From positions 3,612,131 through 3,676,130 of the forward strand of contig OY751496.1 in the NCBI GenBank assembly GCA_963565915.1: a DNA stretch of 64,000 bases. The letters run 5' to 3'. The notes under the pieces are model-generated. The model searched no databases and was not told the DNA's origin. It worked only from the letters and a program-made list of their open reading frames with translations. The stretch is from Entoloma clypeatum (Eukaryota; Basidiomycota; Agaricomycetes; Agaricales; Entolomataceae). Within the stretch, counting starts at the first letter, position 1. Each line of letters opens with the position of its first letter. This document shows positions 1-10,393 of the stretch, one piece after another. A program made the translations under genes and the position numbers.

Positions 1-637
1 TTGCAACCATCGTGACTTATCTTTCTGAAATGACCAAGGAGGAAGTTAAGGACTGGGTTGTCTGGACTCGTGCAGCTCGCTTGGGGGAGCTAGTTTATAA
101 GGAACCATGCCCTCCAGGGTACAGTCTTGTAAAGGGGGCGCCGAATTTCAAGGTCCGTGTCTCGGATCTATGCAAATCACAATTTAATAAGAGCTTTTCT
201 TCTGCAGAAGCCGAAAGGCTTACTTATGACACCATTCGTGATTGGTTTAGCTGAGCCATACCTGAAGTACATGCATTCCTCCCTCGTCGATTACGGGCAT
301 CCCCGCGGGCTGATTGCGCTGATCCTCGTTTCGGTGGGTTCTCCGTTGATAAGCCATTATCTACTCTTAACGAGGACCGACATAGCTTGAGCGCGGAGTT
401 CGGGCATTCGAAAAGAACGGGGAATACGAAGACCCTGGACCTTTCAATTCTGAACATAAAGCTCTACTTACTGAGTACATCGAAAGCGTGGACGCGTTCA
501 ACAAGTGGCCTGAGTTCTACGAGGCTTGCAAGTTTACTAAAGCCAACGGCGAGTCAGATGTACTTGCTGCGGATGTTTCGCAGACGGATATCGGTCGTCG
601 TGCTCTTAACTTTAGCAGCAGCCCCATCAGGGAGTAG
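1..637 (+). CDS. Unrecognised gene, 3' part only
   Basis: An open frame runs in from the left edge to a stop near 252. A second open frame, which looks like the final exon, runs from an acceptor-like TAG at 383-385 to the stop at 635-637. The second part is acidic and rich in aromatic residues (WPEFYEACKF), with a composition typical of coding sequence. I could not define a convincing donor between the two parts, so the gene may be interrupted or already degraded. The 5' end lies outside the window. I do not recognise the family and propose no function. Confidence 0.3.
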
Positions 638-723
638 AAACTGTATGCACTTGACCGCGCAGACAGATATAGGTCGTCGTTTAGCAGCAACCCCATCAAG
701 GAGTAGAAACCGTATGCGTGTGA
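581..723 (+). repeat. Imperfect tandem duplication, two copies
   Basis: Two adjacent copies begin CAGACGGATAT (581) and CAGACAGATAT (660). They share GGTCGTCGT, TTTAGCAGCA, CCCCATCA and GGAGTAGAAAC. The second copy lacks about 10 bp. The first copy contains the stop codon of the preceding frame, so the duplication lies across the 3' end of that gene. Confidence 0.7.
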
Positions 724-1370
724 CCCCTTGTATATACCCTATACTATGACGACGCCGCTAAATTTGCCGACCTTTAATTCTCGCACAACTTTACAACTTG
801 ATAGATCTTTTCGGTACTTTACAAACTTTACATAACTTTTTTGACTTTCCTAGCCTTACAGCTGACTTTGACACGATAACTTTTTAGGAGGGGGGGCCTA
901 GCCAAACAACTTCTCACTTTTTAACTTTATTGACTGTATACCGTCTTTATAAAGCTCAAAAATTTTTGTGTGAATTTCCTGATGCCCGTCTACAGCCGGG
1001 GTACAGGATATCATCGTCTGCGGCGTCGTTTTTTGTTGCTTCCTCGATATGCTCCAAAGTAGATGGAATCAGGGCGGTACAACTCAGCTCACTCAGGAAG
1101 AATCGTAGACGAGTCTTCCTTACTACTATCTTACAGTTGTTTCCTCGTACATCGTCATTAACCATTGTGAAACATTGACTCGACTCGAAGTTTTCTGGGT
1201 ACATATGAGGAAAGCAGTGATTCTGCGTCAGTCCTCGTGTCCTCAGGGGAGTGGAATCGCAGGAGCTGGTCCAGAACAAAGGTGAACGAATGGTGTATTG
1301 AAATGTAATCTAAATAAGGGGTGATAGGCTACAGTCCTAATGCGAGTCCCGAACGAAAAAGCGGGGAGAG
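638..1370. other. Intergenic, no gene recognised
   Basis: Apart from the second copy of the tandem duplication, I see no conserved coding segment. Open frames here are short and lack family motifs. The stretch from 760 to 960 is AT-rich with a run of G at 889-896. Confidence 0.4.
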
Positions 1371-2634
1371 CTACTCAAAAAACCCCTGCTGTTGCAGATA
1401 CTCCCGATGTTCCTCCTTATGCGAAGCAATTTTTTTGTCGACGGAAGAGCGCCAAATTGGTGTGGCAATCTAGAAGACAGAGAGGAGACGGTCAAATGAT
1501 CAGCAAAATGCGGAAACGATGGAGAACTGAACACGTACATATGCGATGGAATCTAGGATGCCGTCAAGGAACCAATTGTTGACGGGGGCTGTACCACGGG
1601 TCGAGGATCGGAAGAGGGAGGTTATCATGTCGCCGGTGATGTTAACTTGTCCCTTCTCCACGCCTGGATGAGCGAGATGAGGAGCGATGACGAGAGGAAG
1701 AGAGGGATAGAAGGAACCTTGAAACAGGGAGAGAGCAGCTTGATCGGGCGTCACTCCTTCATCCGCCCCCTCGATCTCACGAGTGATCTTCGGCTTTGTC
1801 TTGTTCTCTTCTTCATAGCCGGGCGTGAACATGGTCGCGGGGAAGTATATATGTACGTCGATGCCGTAGAGTATAAGTTCTGACCGCAAGGCCTCTGCGA
1901 GACCTTTTGACATACGAGGTGATCAGTTTTAGGAGGAAACGCTGGGGAGGCGGCTTTTGAATACCTCGCAAGGCATGTTTTGCGGGTGAGTAGGACGACC
2001 AGCCGACGAAGGACATGAATCCCAGAGTAGAGGAGACGAAGACAATCTTAGACTTGCGTTTTCCCTCGCGCGCCATCTGCTTTGCTGCAGCCTAGATATG
2101 GACAACGTTGGAAGCAAGGTATGACGTTGTTGGGCGACTGGAAAATACTCACGAACGCGGTCCAGGCCTGTACCCAATACCCCATTGTCATCCCGTTTGT
2201 GAAGTCTTGCTCCGTCATCTCCACGAAGAACATGGGCTTCGACGCGCCGGCACAGGTGAACACGGCGTCTGGTGAGCGATCGCCATGGGGTGCGCATGCT
2301 GCTTGGAGGGCAGCAGCTGATCCTTTGGCTGTGTCGAGAGAGAACGAGTACGCCTTGAGGATCTGGTCCGGTCGGAGACGCGCAGTCTGAAGTCAGAACA
2401 GGTGAGGGTTTAGGTTGTCATTCAAGAATGTTGCAACAGAGGATGACGGACCTCAAGCTGAGCCAAAGCATTGTCCAATCTCTCCTGATTGCGGGCTACA
2501 ATGGAGACGTGCGCTCCTTTCTTGACCAGGAGAATTGCCAGAGAGAGGCCGAGGCCAGTGCTGCCTCCTGTAACATATGCATGCTGTGTGATGGTTGGTT
2601 GACGTGTCATTTTATTATAATCGAGATTAATCAA
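1371..2634 (-). CDS. TSC10: 3-ketodihydrosphingosine reductase
   Basis: Short-chain dehydrogenase that reduces 3-ketodihydrosphingosine to dihydrosphingosine with NADPH in sphingolipid synthesis, normally on the cytosolic face of the ER. Six exons can be traced: 2634-2452, 2386-2153, 2091-1965, 1903-1718, 1663-1539 and 1469-1371, all with GT..AG introns of 53-69 nt and matching phases. The N-terminus has the nucleotide loop TGGSTGLG. Exon 3 has VSSTLG followed by the catalytic Tyr-Lys in YSPAK. Exon 4 has the family signature PGYEEENKTKP, and exon 5 has ITGDMITSLFR. The last exon ends with the family's basic tail (WRSSVDKKIASHKEEH). A second ATG 24 bp inside the first could be the true start. 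The gene appears intact and faces away from the DUF6533 gene. Confidence 0.88.
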
Positions 2635-3058
2635 ACAAGACGTACCAAGCCATCAGGGTTCCATTTCGAAGAAAAGAACATGGTGGTTGAGACAGTGCAA
2701 TGGCAAGGGCGATTGAGGGTCAACAATTTATTGAACTTCAACTTTGAAGCATGTATTGATCGATCAATTACTCTGTCATGTGAGCGGAGTTAACGCGCTG
2801 CATACAATGAATCACCGTGGTCCACGCCACAGCATCATCGACATCCTCATGGCGCCTCATCCACTTTGAAGCGATGATCAGCTGAACGATCGACCATCAC
2901 GGCCAAAAACATGCTGGCAATCAGTTCTAAATTGATCACATCACCTCATCTCCGCCTTTGGAGGATGATTATCGTGGGTTACCGGTTTTGTCGGTTCATG
3001 GATATCGCACCTTGTCTTTTAAGCCTGTCACCCCTTTTCGCTTCTCACCTCGCTTCCC
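2635..3058. promoter_or_regulatory. Divergent intergenic region
   Basis: About 420 bp separate the reductase (minus) and the membrane protein gene (plus), so both promoters should lie here. I see no clear TATA box or repeated motif to assign to either gene. Confidence 0.3.
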
Positions 3059-4734
3059 ATGCAAGACCTCTCGACAGCCATCGAATCTGCTTTTCGTCTG
3101 CAGACGGTCAAGGCAAGTTCATCCTCCCGGTTCAGCGATTCTCATTTGACACTCATCGGTCACAGTATGTCAATGGTGAGCAAGCTAATCCCAAGTTTCT
3201 ACCAGACAGTTCTCAATCTCTGAATTCAGTCGCGAGCGCTATTCTTTTCGTAAACCTCGTTGTCTTTCGTTTTGGAAGAATGTTCTGAAACTATGGCAAG
3301 GTCTATGACTACTCCCTAACACTGGATATGGAGGTGCGTTCCCACCGTTTGCTTCTGGTCTGCCCGCGCTAACCTCGTTCCAAATACAGGTCCAGTACAT
3401 CTGGAAATCCCCGCTCCATATCGGCGAGATCCTATACTACATCTCGCGGTACTCCCCCTTCTTCGACCTCTCGACTGTCCTATACTGTCAGTTCTCAACA
3501 AATTATCCACCCCCTTATCACTGTTTACCTTGTTCGTCCAGACGTCGTTGGGCCCCACGTTTCGTTCAAGGTGAAAGCCAAATCTACTATTCCTCTTATT
3601 CCCGCCAACGTCATGTTCCCAGATGTGCAGCAGAGTCTACGCCATAGCGTCTTGTAAGACCATCCTCTCAAGAACATCGGAAATAATGAGTTTACCATCT
3701 TCCTTTCTACGATGCAGACTCCACATACCTTGGCATCGGAACGGCGGAAGGTAAGTCGCAAATACCGGTTTGAGACTCGACCTTTACCATCAGCTTTGTA
3801 GCGATAATGCTTCTTCGTACGTGGGCGCTATGGGGAAACAGCCGTCCGCTCCTTGCCATTCTCCTCTTTGTTTTTATTGTTTGTCATTCCGCTCTCGTGC
3901 TCCTTCAAATCTAATACATATAATGCTTCAGGGAATCTGTATCGTGGACGTCCTTTTCCTAAAATTATTCCTGGATTCATTGGAATGTGCGTGCCTGCCT
4001 TCCCGTCGTCCTCGTATCTCAACCTCTCAACCAGATGGACCTCCACCTTTGCCAACAGTGGCGGGCTGCTATCCGACACGAAGAAGTGTTGTCATCTTCC
4101 TCGATTTCGTCCTCCTCATGCTCTACGAACTACGCAAGCGTTATCGTCTCTCTTGGTCATCGCCTTTCTGACATCCTTTTCAACAGTCACCATCATCTTG
4201 ACGCTGTGGATCGGCATCAAGCGATTCCGCCAATCCGTAAGCCCCCTCGTCAAAGTGCTCTATCGTGATGGCGCTTTTTACTTCATCTACACCTTCCGTG
4301 AGCCTTTCATCCCTTGTTTTCGGAGAAGGGACTCACCGACCAACAACGCCATGTCTAGTGATTTCAGCCGGTAACATCATCGTCCTGGTCGTAGGCCCCG
4401 TACGTATCTGCAAGCACTCGTTCCCAAAGTCCCACAAGCTCTAATTCATATCCTGCATCAACAGCCCGAATATCAAGATCTCTTGAACACGTACGTCCCG
4501 TCACTCCCGTCTCAGACACCAAGACTCTCGAACGCCGTTCGCAGATTCCAGAGAGTCATGCACAGCATACTGTCTACCAGGACCGTCCTCCACGTGCGGA
4601 GCATCGCAGCTCGAGAGAGCGGAATGGAAAGCTCGCTGATGGGTGTCTCGGATGCCCGCTTTGCCCCAGGACGATCAACGGAACATTCAGAGACACTTTT
4701 TCTGGATATTTCACGGACGTCAGTTCCAGGTTGA
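3059..4734 (+). CDS. DUF6533-domain seven-helix membrane protein
   Basis: A large agaricomycete family of predicted multi-pass proteins of unknown function. Exons join in phase: VYDYSLTLDME (3301-3333), then VQYIWKSPLHIGEILYYISR (the DUF6533 core), then short exons near 3541, 3640, 3719 and 3802 that end in MLLRTWALWGNSRP and a long hydrophobic helix. Later exons give ILTLWIGIKRFRQ, VKVLYRDGAFYFIY, an internal helix after the acceptor near 4362, PEYQDLLNT, and a last exon beginning FQRVMHSILSTR and ending at 4734. Introns are about 40-60 nt. The first exon is uncertain: the ATG at 3059 is a candidate, but the splice into 3301 is not clean. The membrane core looks functional; the N-terminus may be damaged or misread. 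Confidence 0.75.
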
Positions 4735-5340
4735 TTGGGTCGGGTCACATTCCTTGTAATTTGGCCGATTTGCTGGCGAAAGAAATCCTTCGCCCCCCCC
4801 CCCCCCCTTGGACTAGCTCCAAGGAGTATGTTTCCAAGGGAAAGCAGCGTGCCCTGGTCTGGCGCTCAATGCTTGGCGTTGCCAGGGAAGGGCGGAGGGA
4901 TGGATGTACAACCGTCACTGTTTCAACCCTGTTGGTTACCAGACCCATAGCCCACACCTGTTCTGTGCAAAATCGGGACCCTATTCTTTAGCATGACAAA
5001 AAAAACATGTGTATGGTACAACGCAACGAGGGGGAGAATACATACACATAGCCTGACCAGTTCACCGCGAAACGCGAAGCACGTATACTCAGTCGTTGCG
5101 CGGTAGGCGGGGCTTACATGGAAGCAACAAGGTCAAGTATCATTTTGGACAATCATATCAGAGGTATGTACCGCCAGTTCGTTCGAGTGCTGGACGTCTG
5201 GAAGATTGGGGAGCGGCAGTGGCTCCAGGATGTTACAGTACCCACCTTGATATGTCAACGTTTCAACTTTTAAGTCGGCGGAAATCATACTCGGACGCAC
5301 CGTAAGACGAACATCCAGGCAGTAGATTTGGTCCTCCCTC
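4735..5340. other. Intergenic with poly-C tract
   Basis: Contains an uninterrupted run of 15 C at 4793-4807. No family motif is recognised in any frame. The right part may include unrecognisable upstream sequence of the acetyl-CoA synthetase relic. Confidence 0.4.
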
Positions 5341-5354
5341 TTGCAGTTGTCGAT

Positions 5355-5560
5355 CTATCCATCCATCCTGCAGGGAAACTCAATTCTACTCGGCCCACAC
5401 CTTCTCCGCCGCCTCGAGGCACACCATGTCGAGCTGCATGACCTTTCCAGCCTTCGTGTCCTCGGTGGTGTCGGTGAGCCCATCAACCCTGAAGCACGGA
5501 ACTGGTATAACGAGCATGTTGGTAGGAAGCGGTGTGCCTCCAAAGAAATTGTCATGGGGG
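5355..5560 (+). pseudogene. Acetyl-CoA synthetase relic, left part
   Basis: A short segment matches the middle of acetyl-CoA synthetase, the AMP-forming enzyme that makes acetyl-CoA from acetate. [26 protein letters not shown] and KRCA appear in order. The preceding residues (QFYSA then LLRRLEAHH) lie in different frames, so a frameshift is present. Similarity stops at KRCA. The rest of the adenylation domain resumes about 20 kb away at 25650, exactly where this part ends. No intact start or upstream domain is visible. Confidence 0.75.
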
Positions 5561-5690
5561 CGTGATGGAAAAAAAGCTTACAAAAACATTGTCTCGATTG
5601 CACGAGTATACAGTATGATTACAGACAGGTCTTGTCGGAATGGAAGTTATGGAAAGTTGAGAATCGCAGGGGAAAAAAAAAGCTCCAAAC

Positions 5691-6678
5691 TTATAATTCC
5701 ACGCCGATCTCTTGGACGTATTTCTTGATGTTTTCTTCAGCCGTCCCATCCCAGCTTGTGCCCTCCACTTCGCAGGCCTTCCACGACGGCATGGAGCGTG
5801 TAAACGCAAGAATTTCAGCGATGGTTTCGTCATTCAAAGGTTGCAGCGTGTTCCTCTGACCTGATTCCTTGTCGTTGGTCGTGCCCCCGGACTGCTGCCT
5901 CATATCTCGCTGCGTCACTGTGCCAGTACGTGGCAGTGTCCCACCCTGGCGCCGCTCGTGGATGAGAGAATCGGTTTTCTGATCGATAACGCCGTCCGCT
6001 AAAATCCAGTCTTGCCAAGGGACATCATCCTGAAGATCTATTTCGACCGGTTGGAACGGATGAAATCCGCGGACACGGCACTCGTGAATGATAAATGACG
6101 AAGGAAAAACGGCATAGTGATGATGAGCGTCAAGAGCGATGGCTTTTCCGTGCAGATGAGCGTCGTCCAATCCCCCATAGTTGATGAAAACAAATTTCTG
6201 GGCCTGTATTGCATGAGGACTGGACCGCTGTTGCGACAATATAGAAGAACCATACTTACTGAGGGAATAAAGCGTATGAAATAATTGTATTGTTCAAAAG
6301 CTTGATGATGATTTGCACATAACAAAAACCCATCGCGTGGTTCATGTTCGGGTGAATCTTTCGCACAATCTGGGATCCAACCACGTGACTTGAGCTTGTT
6401 CCACTGCATGCAAAAGACAGTGAAGGACTGTAGTATTGTCACAGCTTACAGCTTACGATCCGCTTGTCGGCCTTTGGAATGATGTGACAATGATCGAGGG
6501 TGCTGTATCTTCCGCAAATGACGCACCGCGCCTTCCCAAGAAAACTGTCGCGATTGTTGACGCCAGTGTTAAATGCGGTTGTAGATGAGGTATCGGAAAT
6601 ATTGGTCTCTTTCCAGCCGTACCCATCTGGAGGATTGGGGGACGAGAGAGGAAGATTGAATAGCTCGAGTGGCGGCAT
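5691..6678 (-). CDS. HNH nuclease-domain protein
   Basis: Three exons join in phase: 6678-6457, 6403-6260 and 6203-5691, with introns of 53 and 56 nt. Exon 1 ends with CVICG and DHCHIIPKADK, which are the first zinc cysteines and the HNH histidines. Exon 2 carries LLCANHHQAFEQY, the second half of the HNH fold. Exon 3 begins AQKFVFINYGG and continues with about 170 residues rich in His and Trp. This arrangement matches a widespread basidiomycete HNH family whose role is unknown; metal-dependent nuclease activity is inferred from the motif only. ATG at 6678 is chosen because upstream in-frame sequence is unlike the family. The gene sits between the two halves of the acetyl-CoA synthetase relic. 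Confidence 0.8.
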
Positions 6679-7448
6679 GGTGGGCGCTGCGTTGGGTGTT
6701 GAGTGCTGCGCAACACAATATGGATTCCCACGCACGGTCCAGGTCGGCGACAACGATGCCGTCGGACTGGTACTATCAGTGACCAGGTATTTGAAACATG
6801 AACAGTATTTGAAAATCTCAACTACCTCCTTCCACATTCCACTTCTACCTCCAGGGTTTGGCACACATCATCCTTTATATCATAATACTGGATCCCCAAG
6901 CTTTTGAGCAGGGAAATTGAAGAGAGCCTGCTTGAGAGGCAATTTGGTGATTTTTCGCGAGGAAAACTGGTGTAAATATGGCAGTGATGGCCAGATCTAT
7001 CCAGATCCTCTGGACCACTTAATGTTCGGTTCACGGAGCCTCTTTGGCAATATGAGGGGACCTCATATCCCGGAGCTCAGGTCTCAGGATGCGTTTGTTA
7101 AAGCAGGGGACACCGAACTATGAAAAAAGAGCTCCTAGAGTGACACTTCCAAGCGGCGTTTGAATCACATAAGGGGGTGCTAAATTATCAATGTGGATGC
7201 GTCAAATGCTTGCGGAGACTGAAATATGACCGTGACGATACCGTGACGATTGTTTCGAATTTTCGACTCCCCCTCACCGGAAAGCCTCTGACGACACGAG
7301 CACAGTATTCCTTCCCAAAGTAAGGTTACAGGATTATAGAAGAGACAGATTACAAGCGATCCCGAACAATCCCGGAGGAAATTGGTAAGGTTCTCGTGGA
7401 GAAATATGTTTGTCACTGAAAATGTTTCAAATACCTGGTCATCGATAG
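6679..7448. other. Intergenic with a 27-nt inverted repeat
   Basis: No gene recognised. The segment at 6773-6799 (CTATCAGTGACCAGG, then TATTTGAAACAT) reappears in inverted orientation at 7422-7448, directly at the left edge of the foldback element, with two mismatches. Confidence 0.5.
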
Positions 7449-7866
7449 CACTCCTGACACTGGTAAGTTTTTCTGGAGGAAAAATCTATTGAGAAAGAGG
7501 AATCCTCTTTTCTTTGGGTGTATCTTTGAGAAAGATACAAAGTATTTCATATAGAAAATTTTAGGAAACATATAATGTGTTTCCAAAGTATTTCTTCTGG
7601 TAAAACTTTTCATTTTTCCAAGAGTATTTCTCAAAGATAAACTTATTCCATTGTTCAAACAATGGATCTGGTTTTTCCTCAAAAGAAAAACTGTAGGATA
7701 AACAAAAAGTTTTTTGGCCAAAAATATTTGGAAAAAACATTACATGTTTCTTGAAAATTTCCATATAAAATACTTTGTATCTTTCTTAAAGATATACCCA
7801 AAGACAAGAGGATTCCTCTTTCATAATGAATTTTTCCTCCAGAAATTTTTTTCAGTGTCAGGAGTG
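7449..7866. mobile_element. Foldback (MITE-like) element, 418 bp
   Basis: Nearly the whole element is one inverted repeat. It starts CACTCCTGACACTG and ends with the complement CAGTGTCAGGAGTG. The arms of about 200 bp share blocks such as TTTCTGGAGGAAAAAT, GAGGAATCCTCTT and GATACAAAGTATTT. The centre is CCATTGTT-CA-AACAATGG at 7649-7666, exactly midway. TAG flanks both ends, a possible 3-bp target duplication. Termini beginning CACT plus a 3-bp duplication would fit a CACTA-type origin, but this is only suggestive. There is no coding capacity. The arms have diverged, so the copy is not new. Confidence 0.75.
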
Positions 7867-8337
7867 TAGTACCATCGTTATATACTGTACTATTACAGTA
7901 ATTGACTGGTCACATGGACACGACTGGTCACTTGGACACTCGACAATTTCTCCCTTCCTGTTGCATTTCAGTATGAAACACATAGCATAGTCCATGAACA
8001 TATTCTCTAGCATGTAGGAAATGTTTCAAAATAGGAGAAACCTAATGTTTTGCACCTGTAAATCTCAAAACATATCTTCTCACACTGGTCTCCAAAATCA
8101 TATCTGGCTCATAACATTTCGCTCTCACTGAATTTCATGCTCTTTCATGCCAATTCATGTTTCTAGACCATTTATGAATCATCAGAGCCATTGTGATTGA
8201 TATTTACATAGAAGAGGTTGGAGAAAATGTGTTATTACGTTGTGGTGCAACATGTCCTTGGACCATGAAATTCATTGTTCAAAATTATCCCCTCTGCATC
8301 ACATACCACTATGCTGACCTATTCCTAAGCTCATACA

Positions 8338-10304
8338 ATGGCTCGGAAAGCTCTTTCTCAGACCAAGAAAGCCCAGATCAGCCGAGAGGAACGGGACAAA
8401 GTCATGAAGCTGGCTGTTGTTTGGTATCAACAGGAGCTCACAAAGCCTGATGGCGAGAGACGAGATGGCCTCCGTATGATTTGTCGACTGGTGTCAGATG
8501 AGTACTACTTTAAAACAAAGCACAGAGTTGTACTGTGCCACAATACCTTGCATAATCTTATCAACGGTGGTCGCACGTGAGCTCAGACGAATTTTGAGGA
8601 CAAAAGTTGGATCACATATGATGAAACTGAGGAGGTCATCCGTTTTGCCATTGAAACAGCTAATTGGGGCCATCCACTGAGCCAACGATGAATGACGGAA
8701 CATATCAATCACATACTTCGAGCACAACTGGGATCCAAGTTTCCGGAGGATGGTGTGGGACAGAATTGGACACGGTGTTTCATTGAGAAGCACTCTGAAC
8801 GTCTACACATTTATACAGCTAAATCTCTCGACACAGCACGTGGGCAAGCTGTCAATGAAACAGCTAACAAGCTGCACTTTGATTTGGTTGAGGAGGTCCA
8901 GTTACGTGGCGATAATGGAAAGCCCATTGCACCGGAATGCACGTATGCAATGGATGAAATAGGATTTCAGCCAAACGGGAACGAGGGCTTCGAGAAGGTG
9001 ATTGGCACAACTGGCAAGATCAACAACAGAAGGGAACACGTGAAAATACAACTGTGCTGGTGACAGTGGGTGGCCATGGAAAACCATTGAACCCAGCTGT
9101 AATTTTCAAGGGAAAGGCCTATTGAGTTCGTTGGCTTCAGGATAATCCTGTAAATGCCTCGTAAGTCAACTCAACATCCATAGAGAAATATACTGACTAA
9201 GGTTTCAGGCTGGGGTACTCAAAGAAGGGATGGACAAACCGAACAATCTGTGTCAAGTACGCCAAGGACTTTGATGCTCAAACCAAAAAGATTGCACGTG
9301 GGCGAACCCGAGTCTTATGGCTGGACTCACATGACTCCCACATTACCTATGAATTCCTTCAGTATTGCATCGCACAGACCATCAAAGTTGCTGCTTACCC
9401 GAAGCATGCTACACACATCTATCAATGTCTTGATGTTGTTCTTTTTGCTCCCCTGAAACTTGAATTTGGCCATCTCCGGGACGAGAATCTTCACACAACT
9501 GGGGAGGCAATCACGAAGGAGAATTTTTTGAAGATCTATGGTCAAGCTCACCTGAATACTCTGACTCCGAACCTAATCAAGACAGGATTTCGCAAAACTG
9601 GCATCATTCCCGTCGATCAAAACATTGTCACACCAGAGATGATGGCTCCCAGTAAAGACACCTCTTATAAGGTTTTTACTCCCATAATTCCTTCGACACC
9701 AATTCATATCGTATCCGACCTCCTTATGGATGTTATTCAGCCTCACAATGACTTAGAAATGCCACAAAATCTACCATCGTTTCTAGTTTGTGTTGCAGTC
9801 CCACAGCTCACTAGCACTAGCCTTGGATATTTCGTCTCAAAATCTCCCATTAAAGCCTCAACCCCACCACCAGACATGCCGAACATCAACATTTCGCCAG
9901 TTAAGCATAGGGGAGCAGTGAAACGGATGACCGAGCACAAACCACAAACCTTGCAAGAACTTGAGCTTGAGCAAGAGCTGGAGATAGCCCGGGCCAAGGT
10001 AATGGAGGTGAAGGGAGTGGCCATGCAGTTGCAGGCACAGGTGTGCATCCAACAGATCTATTGCACTCGTGTTCATGGTCAACCGGGGGCAAAGGAAAAG
10101 AAACGGGATAAGAAAGACGATGGAGGACAGTTGGATGAGAAACTAGCACCCCTCCTCATGCATGAGGACTTTGTTCAGCAGGTCAAGAAAAAGAAAGAGG
10201 CCACGGCAGCGGCAAAGAAGAAGAAGCAGGGTATGAAGGACCAGCGCAAAACATATGATAAGGAGATGGACGATTGGAGAGCTGCAGAAGCAGCACGAAA
10301 GGTC
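8338..10304 (+). pseudogene. Pogo/CENP-B-type DDE transposase, broken
   Basis: The frame starts MARKALSQTKKAQISREE, a helix-turn-helix N-terminus. It continues through a first catalytic-type segment AMDEIGFQPNG (8947-8979) and WLDSHDSHITYEFLQYC, AYPKHATHIYQCLDVV, IKTGFRKTGIIPVD, the layout of DDE_1 transposases. TGA interrupts it near 8578 and 8689; a frameshift lies near 9045 and another TGA near 9122. A Lys/Glu-rich tail is cut at 10304 by the LINE and resumes at 24686 (RNEKREAEWKK) to a stop at 24943-24945. Clearly inactive. Most stops sit where Arg CGA would fit. Confidence 0.85.
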
Positions 10305-10393
10305 TTTTTTTTTTTTTTGGTCATCAATTTATATAGCGGTATACTAGGGGTACAGTCCGCTTGACATAGAGTAAACTACATCGATGCGAGGAT

